This document shows, in pieces, positions 36,164-49,018 of a stretch of 64,000 nucleotides of DNA. This stretch comes from Morella rubra. Its lineage: Eukaryota > Streptophyta > Magnoliopsida > Fagales > Myricaceae. Every line of letters starts with the position of its first letter. Position 1 is the stretch's first letter. Below the pieces are notes generated by a model. It saw only the letters and a list, made by a program, of their open reading frames with translations, made no database searches and was not told the DNA's origin. The stretch is taken from positions 20,863,351 to 20,927,350 of the forward strand of contig CM025856.1 in the NCBI GenBank assembly GCA_003952965.2. The letters are read 5' to 3'. Both the position numbers and the translations under genes were made by a program.

Positions 36164-39100
36164 TTATTTCCAACATACCTCTGCTTCCAGCTTCGTTAGT
36201 CCTACATCTTCCTTCTGAGCCACTTTGATCCTTTCTATTAAGTCTGATTGAATCACCAGACTAGCCATAACAGCCTGTCGATCTCCATCTACCAACGAAA
36301 TTCTTTCCCTTTCCAAATCCATCAAAATCTCAAGTGAAGGATTTAAAACTGCCACCACAGCTTCAGACGACTTTCTACTTAGTGCATCAGCTACCACATT
36401 GGCCTTTTCCGGGGTGGTAACTGATTGTACAGTCATAGTCTTTGATTAATTCCAGCCACCTCCTTTGTCTCATGTTCAATTCCTTCTGAGTGAAGAAATA
36501 CTTGAGACTCTTGTGATCGGTGAAAATTTCACATCTTACTCCATATAAGTGATGCCTCCAAATCTTCAATGCGAAGACTACTGCTGCCAATTCAAGGTCG
36601 TGTGTAGGATAGTTCTGCTCATGCCCCTTTAACTGACGAGAGGCGTAAGCAACAACTTTTCCATGTTGCATTAACACACAACCTAATCCCTTCCTTGAGG
36701 CATCGCTATAGATCACAAAACCTTCAGAGTCGGATGGAATCGTCAACACCGGGGCAGTAATTAATCGTTGCTTCAATTCTTGGAAGCTCCGCTCGCATTC
36801 ATCAGTCCACACGAACTTACTCCCTTTCCTGGTCAACGAAGTCAACGGTACTGCAATCTTGGAGAACCCTTCAATAAAACGTCGATAATATCCTGCAAGT
36901 CCCAAGAAACTTCTAATCTCGTGGACATTCTTCGGTTGCGCCCAGTTAACTATTGCTTCAACTTTACTTGGGTCTACAGAGATTCCGCCCTTAGACACCA
37001 CATGACCCAAAAATGAGATAGTATCCAGCCAAAACTCACATTTCTTCAGCTTAGCATATAACTTCTTCTCCTTTAGAGTCTGAAGCGCTAACCTTAAATG
37101 TTCTTCGTGCTCCTCTGGACTTTTAGAATAAATTAAGATGTCGTCTATAAAGACCACAACAAACTTATCCAGAAAGTCCCGAAATACTCGATTCATTAAA
37201 TCCATGAATACTGCAGGAGCATTGGTTAATCCAAAAGGCATTACCAAGAACTCATAATGACCGTACCTTGTTCTAAATGCCGTCTTTGGTACATCTTCAA
37301 TTTTGACCTTCAATTGGTGATATCCAGATCGCAGATCAATTTTAGAGAATACTTGAGCTCCCTGGAGTTGATCAAATAAGTCATCGATGCGAGGTAATGG
37401 ATACCTATTCTTAATCGTAACTCGATTCAACTCCCTGTAATCTATACACATCCTCATAGTTCCATCTTTCTTTTTCACAAACAGCACCGGAGCTCCCCAT
37501 GGTGATACGCTTGGCCTAATAAAGCCTTTCTCTATTAACTCTTGCAGTTGCTCCTTGAGTTCCGCAAGTTCTAGGGGTGCCATCCTGTAAGGAGCTTTAG
37601 ATATAGGGGTCGTACCCGGTAGTAGGTCTATCGCAAACTCTACCTCTCGATCGGGAGGTATCCCAGATAAATCCTCAGGAAAAACTTCTGGGTATTCCTT
37701 CGCCACTGGAATGTCCTCCAACCTAAGCTCCTTCTTCGGTACATCTACTACACAGGCTAAAAATCCCTGACATCCCTCCCGTAATAATCGTTTTACTTGA
37801 ATAGCAGAAATGACTGCAGGGAGAGTACGTATTCGGGATCCTACAAACTTAAATTCTTGTTCTCCTGGGGGTTTGAAGACAACCTCTTTATTAAAACAAT
37901 CAACACTAGCGTAATTGGTGGCTAGCCAATCCATCCCTAGGATCACGTCAAACCCATGCATACCAAACATAACCAGATTAGCTGGCAACACCCTCCCTTC
38001 TATCATAATAGGACACTGTCGACAGACTTTCCTACATACCACTGAATTCCCCGTTGGAGTTTCCACAGAAAGATTAAATTTTAGCAACTCCGCCTCCAAG
38101 CCGCATAGCTTAACAAAAGTCGTGGAAATGAAAGAATGCGTCGCTCCTGAATCAAATAATACTATGGCTTTTGCAGAGAATAATGGAATTGTACCTGTCA
38201 CCACCTCGTTATTTCCTTCTGGTTCCTCCGGGGTCAAGGCGTATACTCGAGCTTGCACATTATGTCGATTATGGTTGTTGTTTCGTGGAGCTTGATTATT
38301 GCCTCTCTGCTGGTTCAAATTTTCGCCATTCGTGGTTGCTGGATACGGACAATCCTTGACGTAATGACCCGCCTTTCCACAACGGAAGCATAACTTTGCC
38401 TCTACGCGACAGTCCCCCCAGTGAGTGCGATTACACTTTGGACAAAAAGAGCTTTGTGGCCGGTGCTGAATAATTTGACTCCCTTGCTCTCTTCCAGTCT
38501 TACCATCATCACTCCTTCTCTTTGGTGGCCCCTGATTAATGTTGGTGCGAGATCCTTGGAATGCAGATCTTTTCCTTTGCTCGAATTGCTCATTGCTTCG
38601 CCGAATACTCTGTTCTATCACCGTTGCTTTGTTTACCAACTCTGCAAAATTGTTAATCTGAAATCCCACTACGCGATAATGAAGCCCTTCTTCAAACTTC
38701 CGGGCTTTCCTTTCTTCGTCCGGAATTAGGTATAAAGCAAAACGAGAAAGCTCAATAAATTTAGCTGCGTACTCGTGTACACTCATTGAGCCTTGGACCA
38801 AATTAAGAAACTCTCTGGCCTTAGTATCACGTACCGACCTCGGGAAAAATCGAGCATAGAATATCTCCTTGAAGCGTTCCCATGTGAGTGCTTGTCCTTG
38901 TGCTGCTTCCTGAAGCGTTCGTTCAGCGATCCACCAGCGCTTAGCTTCGCCTGTTAGCTTAAACGTCGCATATAACACCTTCTGTTCTTCCGCAATGTAG
39001 AACCCGAAGTATATCTTCAATGTGCTGAATCCAATCTTCTGCAGCAGATGGATCAGCTTTTCCCTCATATGTCATCGGGTGCATTCGGTTGAATTGTTCG

Positions 39101-39246
39101 ATAGTGCAGCCCTCGGCAACCGTATTCGTATTTCGCGATCCCGAATTGCGAGCGATTTCCTCCATAACTTGTTGCGCCACCTCCCGAATGACTGCCGAAC
39201 TATGAGAACTCGGTCCAGGCTCGAGACTCGCCATTAACGGCCTCAT
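36164..39246 (-). pseudogene. Gypsy gag-protease-reverse transcriptase-RNase H
   Basis: The gag start is at 39246 (MRPLMASLEPGPSS). A frame change near 38990 leads into an 893-residue frame (39068-36387). This contains the gag core, a zinc knuckle [14 protein letters not shown] (about residues 227-240), protease FDSGATHS (about 305), reverse transcriptase with FIDDILIYS (about 640) and RNase H ([20 protein letters not shown]). One extra G near 36410 shifts the frame before [11 protein letters not shown], which continues in the 36436-36164 frame. At least two frameshifts, plus the one before the integrase, make it inactive as sequenced. Confidence 0.88.
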
Positions 39247-39400
39247 TCAGGTTAAAAGAGTTAGCGGGATTAGACATCCTGTAAGAATGACTATATTACT
39301 CACGATAATTGCCAACGCCAACAAGATATTAAACCATAAACCTAAGCTACCCAATCCTACCCAAAAACTCAAGTTTTTAGTCTACAGAATCTAAAACCGT

Positions 39401-39412
39401 GCTCTGATACCA
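39401..39412 (-). other. Primer binding site of the Gypsy element (tRNA-iMet)
   Basis: TGGTATCAGAGC on the minus strand, three bases downstream of the 5' LTR end; it is the standard complement of the initiator methionine tRNA 3' end. Confidence 0.85.
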
Positions 39413-39415
39413 AGC

Positions 39416-40776
39416 TGTCACACCCCAGACCCAGTAGGGTCCCATAGTGGACTTTTCTCTTGACAACAGTAAAAAGATATAATAAAAATAATTCTTTCGT
39501 TTATTCAGAAACCAAACACTTGTAAAGTTCTCACTTTTAAACCATCATTAAAATTAAAACTCTCAATAAAACATAAATCTAAAAACAAAACTCCTTCCTC
39601 ATCTATCCCAGCCCGCATGCCATCTAAGCTTGATCCTCAGCATGCTTTTCCTTATCTGAAGATAGAAATATATTAACGGTGAGTTCGACAACTCAGTAAG
39701 CGGAGAATAAAAAGAATATTAATAATAAAATTTCCAAATGATTCTTTTTCAGTAGTTCGGAACTTTTCCCTTAGGCAATATCAGTAAGCCATGTTTACCC
39801 TATGGCAGGGTTGTGCAATCATTCCGAAGAATAGATGCACCAGTAATCAGTAATCAGTGAGTTGGTATCAACAGAGACAGTAATAACAGTAATCAGTAAT
39901 ACACATTGCCACCGAGATTTAGAACATAAAACAGTAATAAAAAAAACATAAAATTATATTTCAGTATAAACAGTAATTGGATAACAGTGAAACCAAGAAT
40001 TCAAAACAGACTTCGGTATAATTTTCCAAAAATTTATCATTCACATTTCCGAGGAAAAATGTATCGTTACTCCGCTTACCTGTCTCGCTTGAATAATATC
40101 ATTCCTCTAGCACAACCTAACAGTAACCAAAAATATTTAGGAATCAAACTATATTTGAATTAAACGAATGAAACACGTGATTAGAATAGAAGAAAACAGA
40201 GCATACCCACACGGCTTAAGAGCCGAAAACTTCAAGAATTCGATGAGAGAGAAGAGAGAATAGAGATCTCAAAAAATGACTGAGGTCGAAATTGAGAGGT
40301 GTGCTTGACCTCTGAACGAGCTCCCCCTTTTATAGTTGAGGAGAACCCAAGATTTGGCCGAAAAATTCATTACAAAATCTTGAAACTGATGTCCTTTCGA
40401 AATCCCCCATAAAACATGATAAATCATATTATTTATGAAGAATCTTCGAGATATTTGCAAAGGAGTCGAATAGGCTTCGAAATCTAGGCCAAAAGAGGTG
40501 AGAGAAGTGATTTATGAGAGAGAGAGAACTGGTCGGCGAAAAGCCATGTAACTGCTGCAAAACTCGAGAATTAGGGCTGAGGAAGAAGAAGAGTCGAAAC
40601 GCAACGTTTTACAAAAAAATCAAACCGGGCGAAAAGAAGTTTAAGTATTAACTACTCCCACCATTTTAACCACGCGAGCGCATGGCTCCAGTGGCTTGCT
40701 CGCCCTTTACCTCTCACGGCACCGAGGTTCGAATCCTCGTTTTGCCCTTTTTTTTTTTTTAAACGGGGTTATCACA
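39416..40776 (-). repeat. 5' LTR of the Gypsy element
   Basis: A 1361 bp copy of the left LTR, with the same TG...CA ends. It includes a tRNA-like A-box (40683-40694), B-box (40726-40736) and T run (40747-40760) on the plus strand. The 5 bp after it repeat ATTCT. Confidence 0.9.
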
Positions 40777-41244
40777 ATTCTGATAGTCTTTCATCTCCAG
40801 AACTAACGCGGGCTTCTCGGGTTCCCCTGCTTCCCCATTAGAACAGCATCTTGCGGGAACGCTTCAATGTTAAAACTCAGGACTAAAAATGAAATTGGTA
40901 TAATTTTCCTATTTTATTCTATGGTTAGATGTCAAGAATTTTTTTGAAAATTTTTTTTTTGCCCATCCAAACTCAGGACAACATTAACCAGAGATTCGTA
41001 CGAGTTATTAACATTGCTTACCATAAAATGAGGGAAGAAAGAAACCCGCATGAACCGACAAATTAGAACACACTTTTTTTTTTCGTTTTTTTCTCAGGAA
41101 AGCAACAGTAAGACGAATGTTTTTCTTCATCCGCCAAACAGTTTTGTCATTAATTGTATTTATATTAAATAAATGGAAAATTGGGGGGTTGGGACTTGGC
41201 CCACTTGGGAATACGCTAAAGGTTAATAATAACTTTTAATTTTT
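40777..41244. other. Spacer between the Gypsy element and the palindromic MITE
   Basis: Non-coding. It continues the sequence interrupted by the Gypsy insertion at 32963. It contains GGACTAAAAATGAAATTGG (near 40880), which is inverted relative to the region near 31765. No gene is recognised. Confidence 0.45.
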
Positions 41245-41780
41245 AGGCTTAATATTTTCGTTGATCCCTGTGCTTTGGCCCCTTTTTTAACTAGTCTCTA
41301 TGAAATTTTTTATCCTAAACTGGTCTTTAAAGTAATATACAATTCATTTTCATGTATTTTCGTCCACTCCAGAGCTCATTTGGATGGAAAATTTCTACAT
41401 GGCAAACGGAGAACAACTAAATACTATTGGGAGAGCAACACGTGTCCTTATCACCACTATGCTCAACGTCAAACCACCACTTGGCACCCTTAGCTTGTCT
41501 CAATCGTGCCATGGTGGTTTGAGCACGGCAACTTCTAATTTGGAAAAAAGTGGAGGGTTTCAGGTGGTGGTCTGACGTGGAGCACAGTGGCGGTAAGGAC
41601 TCGTGTTGCTTAGTTGTCTTTCGTTTGCCACATAGTAATTTTTCCTCCGATTGAACTCTAGAGTGGACGGAAATACCAGAACAAGAATTGTGGATTGCTT
41701 TAGGGATCAGTTTATGACAAAAAATTCCATAAGGACTAGAGAATCGACCATAGCACAGGACCAATGAAGATATTAAGCCT
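41245..41780. mobile_element. Near-complete palindrome: fold-back MITE of about 536 bp
   Basis: The left half (AGGCTTAATATTTTCGTTG..., CGTCCACTCCAGAGC, CATGGCAAACGGAG, CGTGTCCTTATCACCACTAT) pairs in order with the reverse complement of the right half (AGGCTTAATATCTTCATTGG, CGTCCACTCTAGAGT, GTGGCAAACGAAAG, CGAGTCCTTACCGCCACTGT). The arms are about 210-240 bp and the loop is under 100 bp. It has no coding capacity. It lies just downstream of BAHD copy D. Confidence 0.75.
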
Positions 41781-41957
41781 AATTTTTTTGAGCATGAATA
41801 TGGCTACATATATAAGCCAGGAAGAGGGAGCGTTAGCAGAAATAAACGGAAATACAGGGTGAAGGGCGCACTTGGGAGCCGGAGAGGCGAATTTATTTGT
41901 TTAGTACAACATGATCAAACCTACAACAAAACACACGGACTGCCATGGGCGAATTGT

Positions 41958-42446
41958 CTAGTTTAGAGGACTAGGGTCCAAGGAAGCGAATGCAAGGAAT
42001 TCCTTGTCCTGTTCCAACACGGCCATATCTTCTTCCTTTAAAGACACCCATGCTTCTACGCCACCGGCAGTTCTTGTGTCCATTAGAATTACCTTATTGG
42101 AGTACACAAGCTGCTCTGTATGACTGCTTGAAGCATCACAGCTTGCCCATACCGGTTTTCCCCACCCGAAATCTATATCGTACAGACCAAAGTTACACCA
42201 ACTGGTACACCAAATGTAATCCATTTCAGAAGCACTTGCGGTACTTGACATAATCCCTCCCATTGTTGTCATTATGTCGCAAAGCATTGAAAATCCTTCA
42301 TCACCTTGTAAGTTTTTCACAAAGTCGGCATTGATCTTTGCAATTGCTTCTCTCAGCTTACTTATTCTGTAAGCTGAGTCTGCCTCTTCACCTGTCCACA
42401 GTGTGCCTGCTACAGAAATTAAGTTTCTCATAGTGGATTCTGGGAA
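41958..42446 (-). pseudogene. BAHD acyltransferase copy D, C-terminal part (split by a Copia element)
   Basis: Encodes the last about 162 residues of a diverged BAHD paralogue: MRNLISVAGTLWTGEE..., DFGWGKPVWAS, MDTRTAGGVEAWVS, ending FASLDPSPLN. On the 5' side the frame runs into the LTR at 42452 after a 5 bp target duplication. The preceding codons are found 11.4 kb away at 53881, and removing the Copia element and one AGGAG rejoins the reading frame exactly. The HXXXD part is not present in either piece. Confidence 0.85.
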
Positions 42447-42451
42447 AGGAG
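42447..42451. repeat. Target site duplication AGGAG (left) of the Copia element
   Basis: AGGAG precedes TGAAAG of the 5' LTR and follows CTTTCA of the 3' LTR at 53876-53880. Both lie inside the coding sequence of BAHD copy D. Confidence 0.9.
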
Positions 42452-44012
42452 TGAAAGTGTTATGTAAATTGGCAGTTTTCTCATGGTCAGAAACAGTCTT
42501 TTAATAAATGTACTTTTTCATTTAGAATTGTTGCAGCAACTTGATTAATTCAGGAATGACGTGGAGCTGAATAGAAAGTGGCTGGAAGGTGCTGGTGGCT
42601 TCTGGAACAATTGGGAAATGGACGCTGAGCTGTAAGGCAGTTTTTTCAGTTATCTAGGTTAGCCTTGGGTCAGCCTGGCGAGTTTCTACAGCCTTCGTAT
42701 ACCCCTTCCAGAAAACACGCCCAACTGCATATCTAACTTGTTTTTACTAAGATACCCTCATAAAAAACAGACTAGTACCTGGGAAAACAGAATTCACGTT
42801 ATTCACCAAGAGGATTTACGTACCTTGACCGAAAGAACTTCAAGAACTCCTACCTACCGAAAAATCCCGATTTGTCTCTCTACCTGCGGAAACAAGATCT
42901 GAGTGTATCTTGCTGTGAGAGTTGATTTGCTTCCCTCTGGTGGAAGGTTTCGAGTGGTGTAGACCGTAGATCGTTGGGTCTCTCGTTCCCACTCGGGTGT
43001 TGATTGGATCGTACATTGCGAAGACGAATCTTGAGAAGTTGATCAAGACTGGTTGCTGCCAAGTGCTTTCTGAGGAAGAATCGAAGGGTTGACGAGTTCG
43101 TCGACATCCACTATTGCTGATCAGAGTTGCTGGTCAAAGAAATTGGTGCTGGGCACCGTCCTAAGAGAAGCCTATCTTGGGAGGCTTTACGGAAGTATTG
43201 GGGATCTGGGAAATGAAAAGGATTTTCATATTGATCACCTTTGTGTAAAGTTTTCAAGCATATAGTGGATCGACTGGTGTGGCCTTCGCACACCCGGAGT
43301 GTTTTTTTTTCTCTTGGGGAAAATATCCTCAAGTGATTTTTCACTTCGTCAACAAAAAATCTCGGTGTTGATTCTAATTCTTGTTTATCTTAAATCTTGT
43401 TTTAACTAACTCATATGTGATTACCATTTTGCAGATCTAAAGTGCTACAGACGTGAGATTTTACAAGCAAATTGGTTGTTGTTGGTTAATCTTGATAATT
43501 GATCTAAGACATGATTTTTGGATTGGATTTGTGAGTTGAATGCATTGAAATCTTGGTGATTGTGTTGCTGATTGAATTACCTTAGTTTTGATCCTTGAGT
43601 ATTGCTGTTAACAACTTGCCTTTAATTACTGTGTTGCTGAAATTTTTACTATAGTGTTGCGTGTTATAGGGTAAGAAAAATCTGCATATGTTGTGTTGGT
43701 ATTGTTGCTGAAAATCACATTGTTTCTTGATTGTTTAGTTGTTGTAATTCACTCTAGTTTGAGGTTATAGTTACTGATCATATCTTGTTGCTGCCACTCT
43801 ACTATTGTCAATAAATTGTGATTATCTAGCTATTTCCATTTGCTGAAATATGTGCTTGGCTTTGTAAGTTTCTGCTGTTCTGTCTCAGAATTTAGTTGAT
43901 TGACTATTGGTTAATTGATTCTACTTTTCAGTGTCATATACATAGAGTAGATATTTTTTATTGTACCTATTCACCCCCTTTAGGTATAGTTTAGGGTCTA
44001 AACGTACTTTCA
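42452..44012 (+). repeat. 5' LTR of the Copia element
   Basis: A 1561 bp LTR with TGAAAG/CTTTCA ends and clean text throughout. It is the best reference for the two other LTR copies in this window. Confidence 0.9.
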
Positions 44013-44014
44013 AC

Positions 44015-44026
44015 TGGTATCAGAGC
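44015..44026 (+). other. Primer binding site of the Copia element (tRNA-iMet)
   Basis: TGGTATCAGAGC, two bases after the 5' LTR, is complementary to the initiator methionine tRNA 3' end. Confidence 0.88.
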
Positions 44027-44058
44027 TTACAACCGATCCTTGACCCTTAGTTACTAGG

Positions 44059-47000
44059 ATGGATAGGAGTCAATCGCTGTCCGTTCCTCCTTACTTCGAT
44101 GGGAATAATTATGCCTATTGGAAAGTAAGGATGAGGGCTTTCTTGAAGTCCTTGGATGAACGAGTATGGTACTCGGTGAAAAGGGATGGACTAAACCTAT
44201 GACTGCAGCGAAAGTTACTGAAACTGAAACAATACCTGCTGAACCTAAAGATATCAGTTTATGGACCAAAGACGAAATGAATGAATGCAGCTTGGTAATA
44301 GGTCGTGCCTTGCATGCTATTTTTATGGGTATTTCAGCTGATGAATTTAAATGTTCTTCCATGTGTGAAATTGCCAAAGATGCTTGGGAAATATTAGAAA
44401 CCACACATGAAGGTACGAAGATTGTAAAGAACTCTAAACTTCAAATACTTGCGACAAGATTTGAAGAAATCCGTATGAAGGAAGATGAGACATTCGATGA
44501 GTTTTATGCCAAACTCAACAATATCGTTAATTCTACTTATAACTTAGGAGAGAAAATTCTTGAATCTAGAGTTGTAAGAAAGGTCTTACGATCTCTAACT
44601 GAGAAATTTAGAGGTAAAGTTACGGCTATAGAGGAAAGCAAAGACCTAGAAAAAATTAAAATTAAAGAGCTTGTTGGTTCTTTACAAACCTATGAATTAT
44701 CTCTACCACAAACCAAAAAGTCTGAGTCTATTGCTTTGAACTCTCTTGCTGAAAATGAATCTGAATGTTCTGATGAGTCTATGGATGATGAGGACATTGC
44801 CCTATTTGTTAAAATATTTAGGAAAGCTCTTAGTTTTAGAAAGAAGAATAAGTGGAAGAAACCACCTACATCTACTTTTAAACAGACTGGAAACTTTAAC
44901 CGAAAATCAGCTAAGGAGAAAAAGTTTTTCCTAAAGATTCTAAGAAGAAAAAACCTCAAGAATTTCAATGTCATGGCTGCAAAGGCTATGGTCATTTTAA
45001 AGCAGATTGCCCAACCTTTCTTAAAACAAAAGGTAAGGCTATGAACGCTACATTGTCTGATTCGGATTCTGATTCGTCCTCTAGTAATGATGAATCTGAA
45101 AGTAAAGTAAACTACATTGCTTTTACTTCATCAATAAATAGCATTGGAAATCTAAGTATAAGTGATGATGAATCAGAAGATGACTTAGATATGAATAAGC
45201 CTCTTCAAACTGTCTATAATTGTTTGTTCGAAAAAAGCCTTAAGGTGAAAAGAGAGAACCTTACCTATTCTAAAAGGCTTAAGAACTTAGAGATTGAAAA
45301 GGAAGAGTTATTGGCAAAAAACCATGAAGCAATCTGTTTTAATAGACAATCTTAATAATGTCAATACTTCTTTAGATCTTAAGGTAAAGAACTTGGAAAT
45401 GGAACTAGAGAAGTCAAATTCACAACTCCAATATTTTTCTAGCGGTACAAAGAAGCTAGACAAGATGTTGAGTCTAGGAACTACTTCTAGTGACAAACAT
45501 GGACTAGGTTTTTAAAAAAACTGATACTATTGCATGTGCTACTAACAAAACTATTTTTGTACCTGCTGCTATTACAGAAAAAGTTTCTGATGTCCACAAC
45601 CAATCAAAGGTGAGTGTACCCTCTGCATGCCCATGGTAAGAACATCTCACAAACTGCTTATGTGAATTCAAGATCTGTCCCTACTTGCTTTTATTGTGGA
45701 AAAATAGGTCATGTAAGATCAAAATGTTTTAAATTGAATTTAGAAAAGTAAGTGAAAAACTTTCTCTACTTCTACTTTTGATAATTAGTCTCACATGTCT
45801 CTACTTTGTCTAAACAAGTTGAGTTTATTTGTAAGAAAATTAATTTGAGCAATTTAACTTCTTCAAAAAGATTTGGGTTAAAAAGAACTTGACATTATCC
45901 TTATTGCTCATGTTGCCTTCAAAGCTAAAAATAGACTATGTTTGGTATCTTGACAGTGGCTGCTCTAGGACACATGAGTGGTGACAAGTCATTATTCAGC
46001 AAGCTTGAGGACTATAGAGCCGGTAAGATTACTTTTGGAGATGGAGGTAAAGCTTCTATCGTTGGAAAAGGTACTATAGAATTACCCGACTGTCCACCCT
46101 TTGAAAATATTTTGTTTGTTCAAGGGTTGAAGGTTAATCTCCTTAGCATAAGTCAAATGTGTGATTCTGACCTTGAGGTAAAATTTAAGAAAGATTTATG
46201 CTATGTTTTAAATTCAGATAGTAATGCTATTTTTAAAGGTGTTAGAACTGATGATAATTGCTATGATATTACTATTGATGGCAATATAAAGTGTAATAGT
46301 GCCAAACTTGATGAAACTCATTTGTGGCATCAAAGGCTAAGTCATTTGAATTATAGATATCTCTCTAAGCTTTCTAATGTGGTAGATGGTGTACCGAAGC
46401 TTGATGTTGTCAAAAATAAAGTATGTGGACCATGCCAACTTGGAAAACAAATAAGAACTAGTCACAAAAAGACTTTTGTTGTCTTGACTAAGAGATGTCT
46501 AGAGCTGTTACACATGGACTTAATGGGACCATCTAGAACCGAAACCTTGGCTAGAAAGAAGTATATCCTTGTTGTTGTTGATGATTTTTCTAGATTTACA
46601 TGGATTCATTTACTTAAAGATAAATCTGATGATTTTTCTAGATTTAAATGGATTCATTTACTTAAAGATAAATCTGAAACTTTTGAATATGTAAGAAATT
46701 TGTGTAAGAAACTACAAAATGAAAAATCAAACTCTATCGTAAGAATTAGAAGTGATCATGGTAAGGAGTTTGAAAATTCATCATTTGACAATTTTTGTGA
46801 GGAAGGTATTCATCAGGAATTTTCAGCACCCATTACACCACAGCAAAACGGAGTTGTGGAAAGAAAAAATCGCGTGCTTCAAGAGATGGCGAGAGTGATG
46901 ATGCAAGGTAAAAAACTCCCACAACATTTTTGGGGAGAAGCTGTAAGTACCTCTTGTCATATAAGTAATATAGTTTATCTTAGACCTAACACAAAAATGA

Positions 47001-49018
47001 CTCCCTATGAAATTTGGAAAGGAAAGAAACCTACTGTTAGATATTTTAAAGTATTTGGCAGCAAGTGTTTTATACTTAGGGATAGAGAAAACTTAGCAAA
47101 GTTTGACTCTAGAAGTGATGAAGGAATCTTTCTTGGATATTCTACAACTAGTCGTGCTTATAGAGTTTTTAATTTACGTACTCAAACTGTTATTGAATCT
47201 ATAAATGTTGTAGTAGATGATGATGTAAATGACTCGGTAAATACTGAGACTATTGATTCCATTTTTGCTGAAAATGAAAATGAACATGAAAATGAATCTG
47301 AAATTGCTATATCTGAATGCCAACAATCTCCTAATAAAGAAAAATCAACAGTGACATCTAGCAAAGAACCTTCTACTCGGGTTAAAGCTAATCATCCCAA
47401 AGACAATATTATAGGTAATGTAAATGAAGGAATGAGACTTAGGAAAAGAGTCTTGAGTCATTTGTCGTTGTCTTCATATGTGTCTATGATTGAACCCAAG
47501 AAAGTAGAAGATGCTTTGAATGATGATTTTTGGATTAATGCAATGCATGAGGAACTTAATCAATTCATAAGAAATGATGTTTGGACTTTGGTTCCAAGAC
47601 CTACTAATGTTAACGTGATTGGTACAAAGTGGATTTTTAAGAATAAAACCAATGAGGATGGAGTTGTTATACAGAATAAAGCTAGATTGGTAGCTCAAGG
47701 CTACACGCAAATAGAAGGAGTAGATTTTGACGAGACATTTGCTCCAGTTGCAAGGTTAGAATCTATCCGAATTTTACTAGCATTTTCTTGTTATATAGGA
47801 TTCAAATTATACCAAATGGATGTTAAAAGTGCATTTTTGAATGGTATATTGAATGAAGAAGCTTTTGTAGAACAACCCAAAGGTTTTATTGATCCAAAAT
47901 TTCCAAATCATGTTTTTAAATTGAAAAAGGCCCTCTATGGATTAAAACAAGCTCCACGAGCTTGGTATGAGAGATTATCCACTTATTTACTAGAGAATGG
48001 TTTCTCTAGAGGAGGTGCTGATCGCACACTCTTTATTAAGAAAATAAATGCATTATAATAGCTCAAATATATGTGGATGACATTGTATTTGGTTCACCTA
48101 CTGATGAGCATGCTTTAAAATTTGCTGATGCTATGCAAAAAGAATTTGAAATGAGCATGGTTGGTGAGCTCAATTATTTTCTTGGATTACAAATTAAACA
48201 ATGTGATAATGGCTTGTTTATTTCTCAATCCAAATATGCTAAGGACCTTGTTAAAAAGTTTGGTCTTGAAAATTCTAAACTTACTAGAACCCCTATGAGT
48301 ACTAGTTTAAAATTAGACATTGATATTTCTGGGAAATCTGTTGATCAAACCATTATAGAAGTATGATAGGTAGCTTGTTATATCTAACAGCCAGCAGACC
48401 TGATTTATCGTTTAGCGTAGGTGTGTGTGCTAGATATCAAGCTAATCCAAAGGAATCTCATTTAAATGCTTGTGAAAAGAATAATTAGATATGTAAATGG
48501 AACAATTCCTTATGGTATCTGGTATTCGAAAGACTCAAATGTGAGTCTAGTTGGATATACAGATGCTGATTGGGCTGGAGATTCAAATGATAGGAAGAGC
48601 ACATCTGGTGGCTGCTTCTACATGGGAATGAATCTTGTAGCTTGGTTGAGTAAAAAACAAAATTCCATTTCTTTGTCTACAGCAGAGGCGGAATATATTG
48701 CATGGGTAGTTGTTGTACCCAATTACTTTGGATGAAGCAAATGCTTACTGATTATGGTGTAATTCAATTCAAGATTCCATGACTATTTTTTGTGATAATA
48801 CTAGTGCCATTAATATATCAAAAAATCCTGTTCAACATTCTAGAACAAAACACATAGACATTAGACATCACTTTATTAGAGATCTTGTTGAGAACAAAAT
48901 TGTAACACTTGAGCATGTCTCCACGGAAAATCAATTAGCTGATTTATTTACCAAACCTCTTGATGGAGTTAGGTTTGAATTTTTAAGAAAATCTGTTGGA
49001 ATTTGTTCTATGTTGTAA
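44059..49018 (+). pseudogene. Copia gag-pol polyprotein, multiple frameshifts
   Basis: Gag begins MDRSQSLSVPPYFDG at 44059 and shifts frame near 44180. A UBN2-type gag core runs to about 44930, followed by two CCHC knuckles (CHGCKGYGHFKADC near 44970, CFYCGKIGHVRSKC near 45690). The protease motif WYLDSGCSR lies near 45945, with a one-base insertion next to it. Integrase and RT occupy a 706-residue frame (45938-48058): HLWHQRLSHLN, the DDE region and a long RT core. YVDDIVFGS (about 48069) is in another frame. RNase H follows in two pieces (TDADWAGD, STAEAEYIAW and the end LADLFTKPLDG, stop 49018). A 48 bp exact-length tandem duplication occurs in the integrase (46579-46674). At least eight frame breaks are visible. 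Confidence 0.88.

Larger units (their letters stand above)
32964..40776 (-). mobile_element. Complete Ty3/Gypsy chromovirus LTR retrotransposon, frameshifted
   Basis: A 7.8 kb element on the minus strand with two LTRs (32964-34395 and 39416-40776), ends TGT...ACA, and a 5 bp target duplication ATTCT. The primer binding site TGGTATCAGAGC (minus strand of 39401-39412) is complementary to initiator-Met tRNA. A polypurine tract lies next to the left LTR (minus strand of 34396-34406). The order gag-PR-RT-RH-INT with a C-terminal chromodomain-like segment indicates a chromovirus, probably Tekay/Del-like. The frame is broken at several points, so it is not autonomous as sequenced. Confidence 0.92.

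Noticed and set aside
31725..40930. Large TIR element surrounding the Gypsy insertion, suggested by inverted TTTCATTTTTAGTC near 31765 and 40880
   Set aside because: The inverted match is short and imperfect, no clear ends or target duplication could be found, and it is too weak to annotate.
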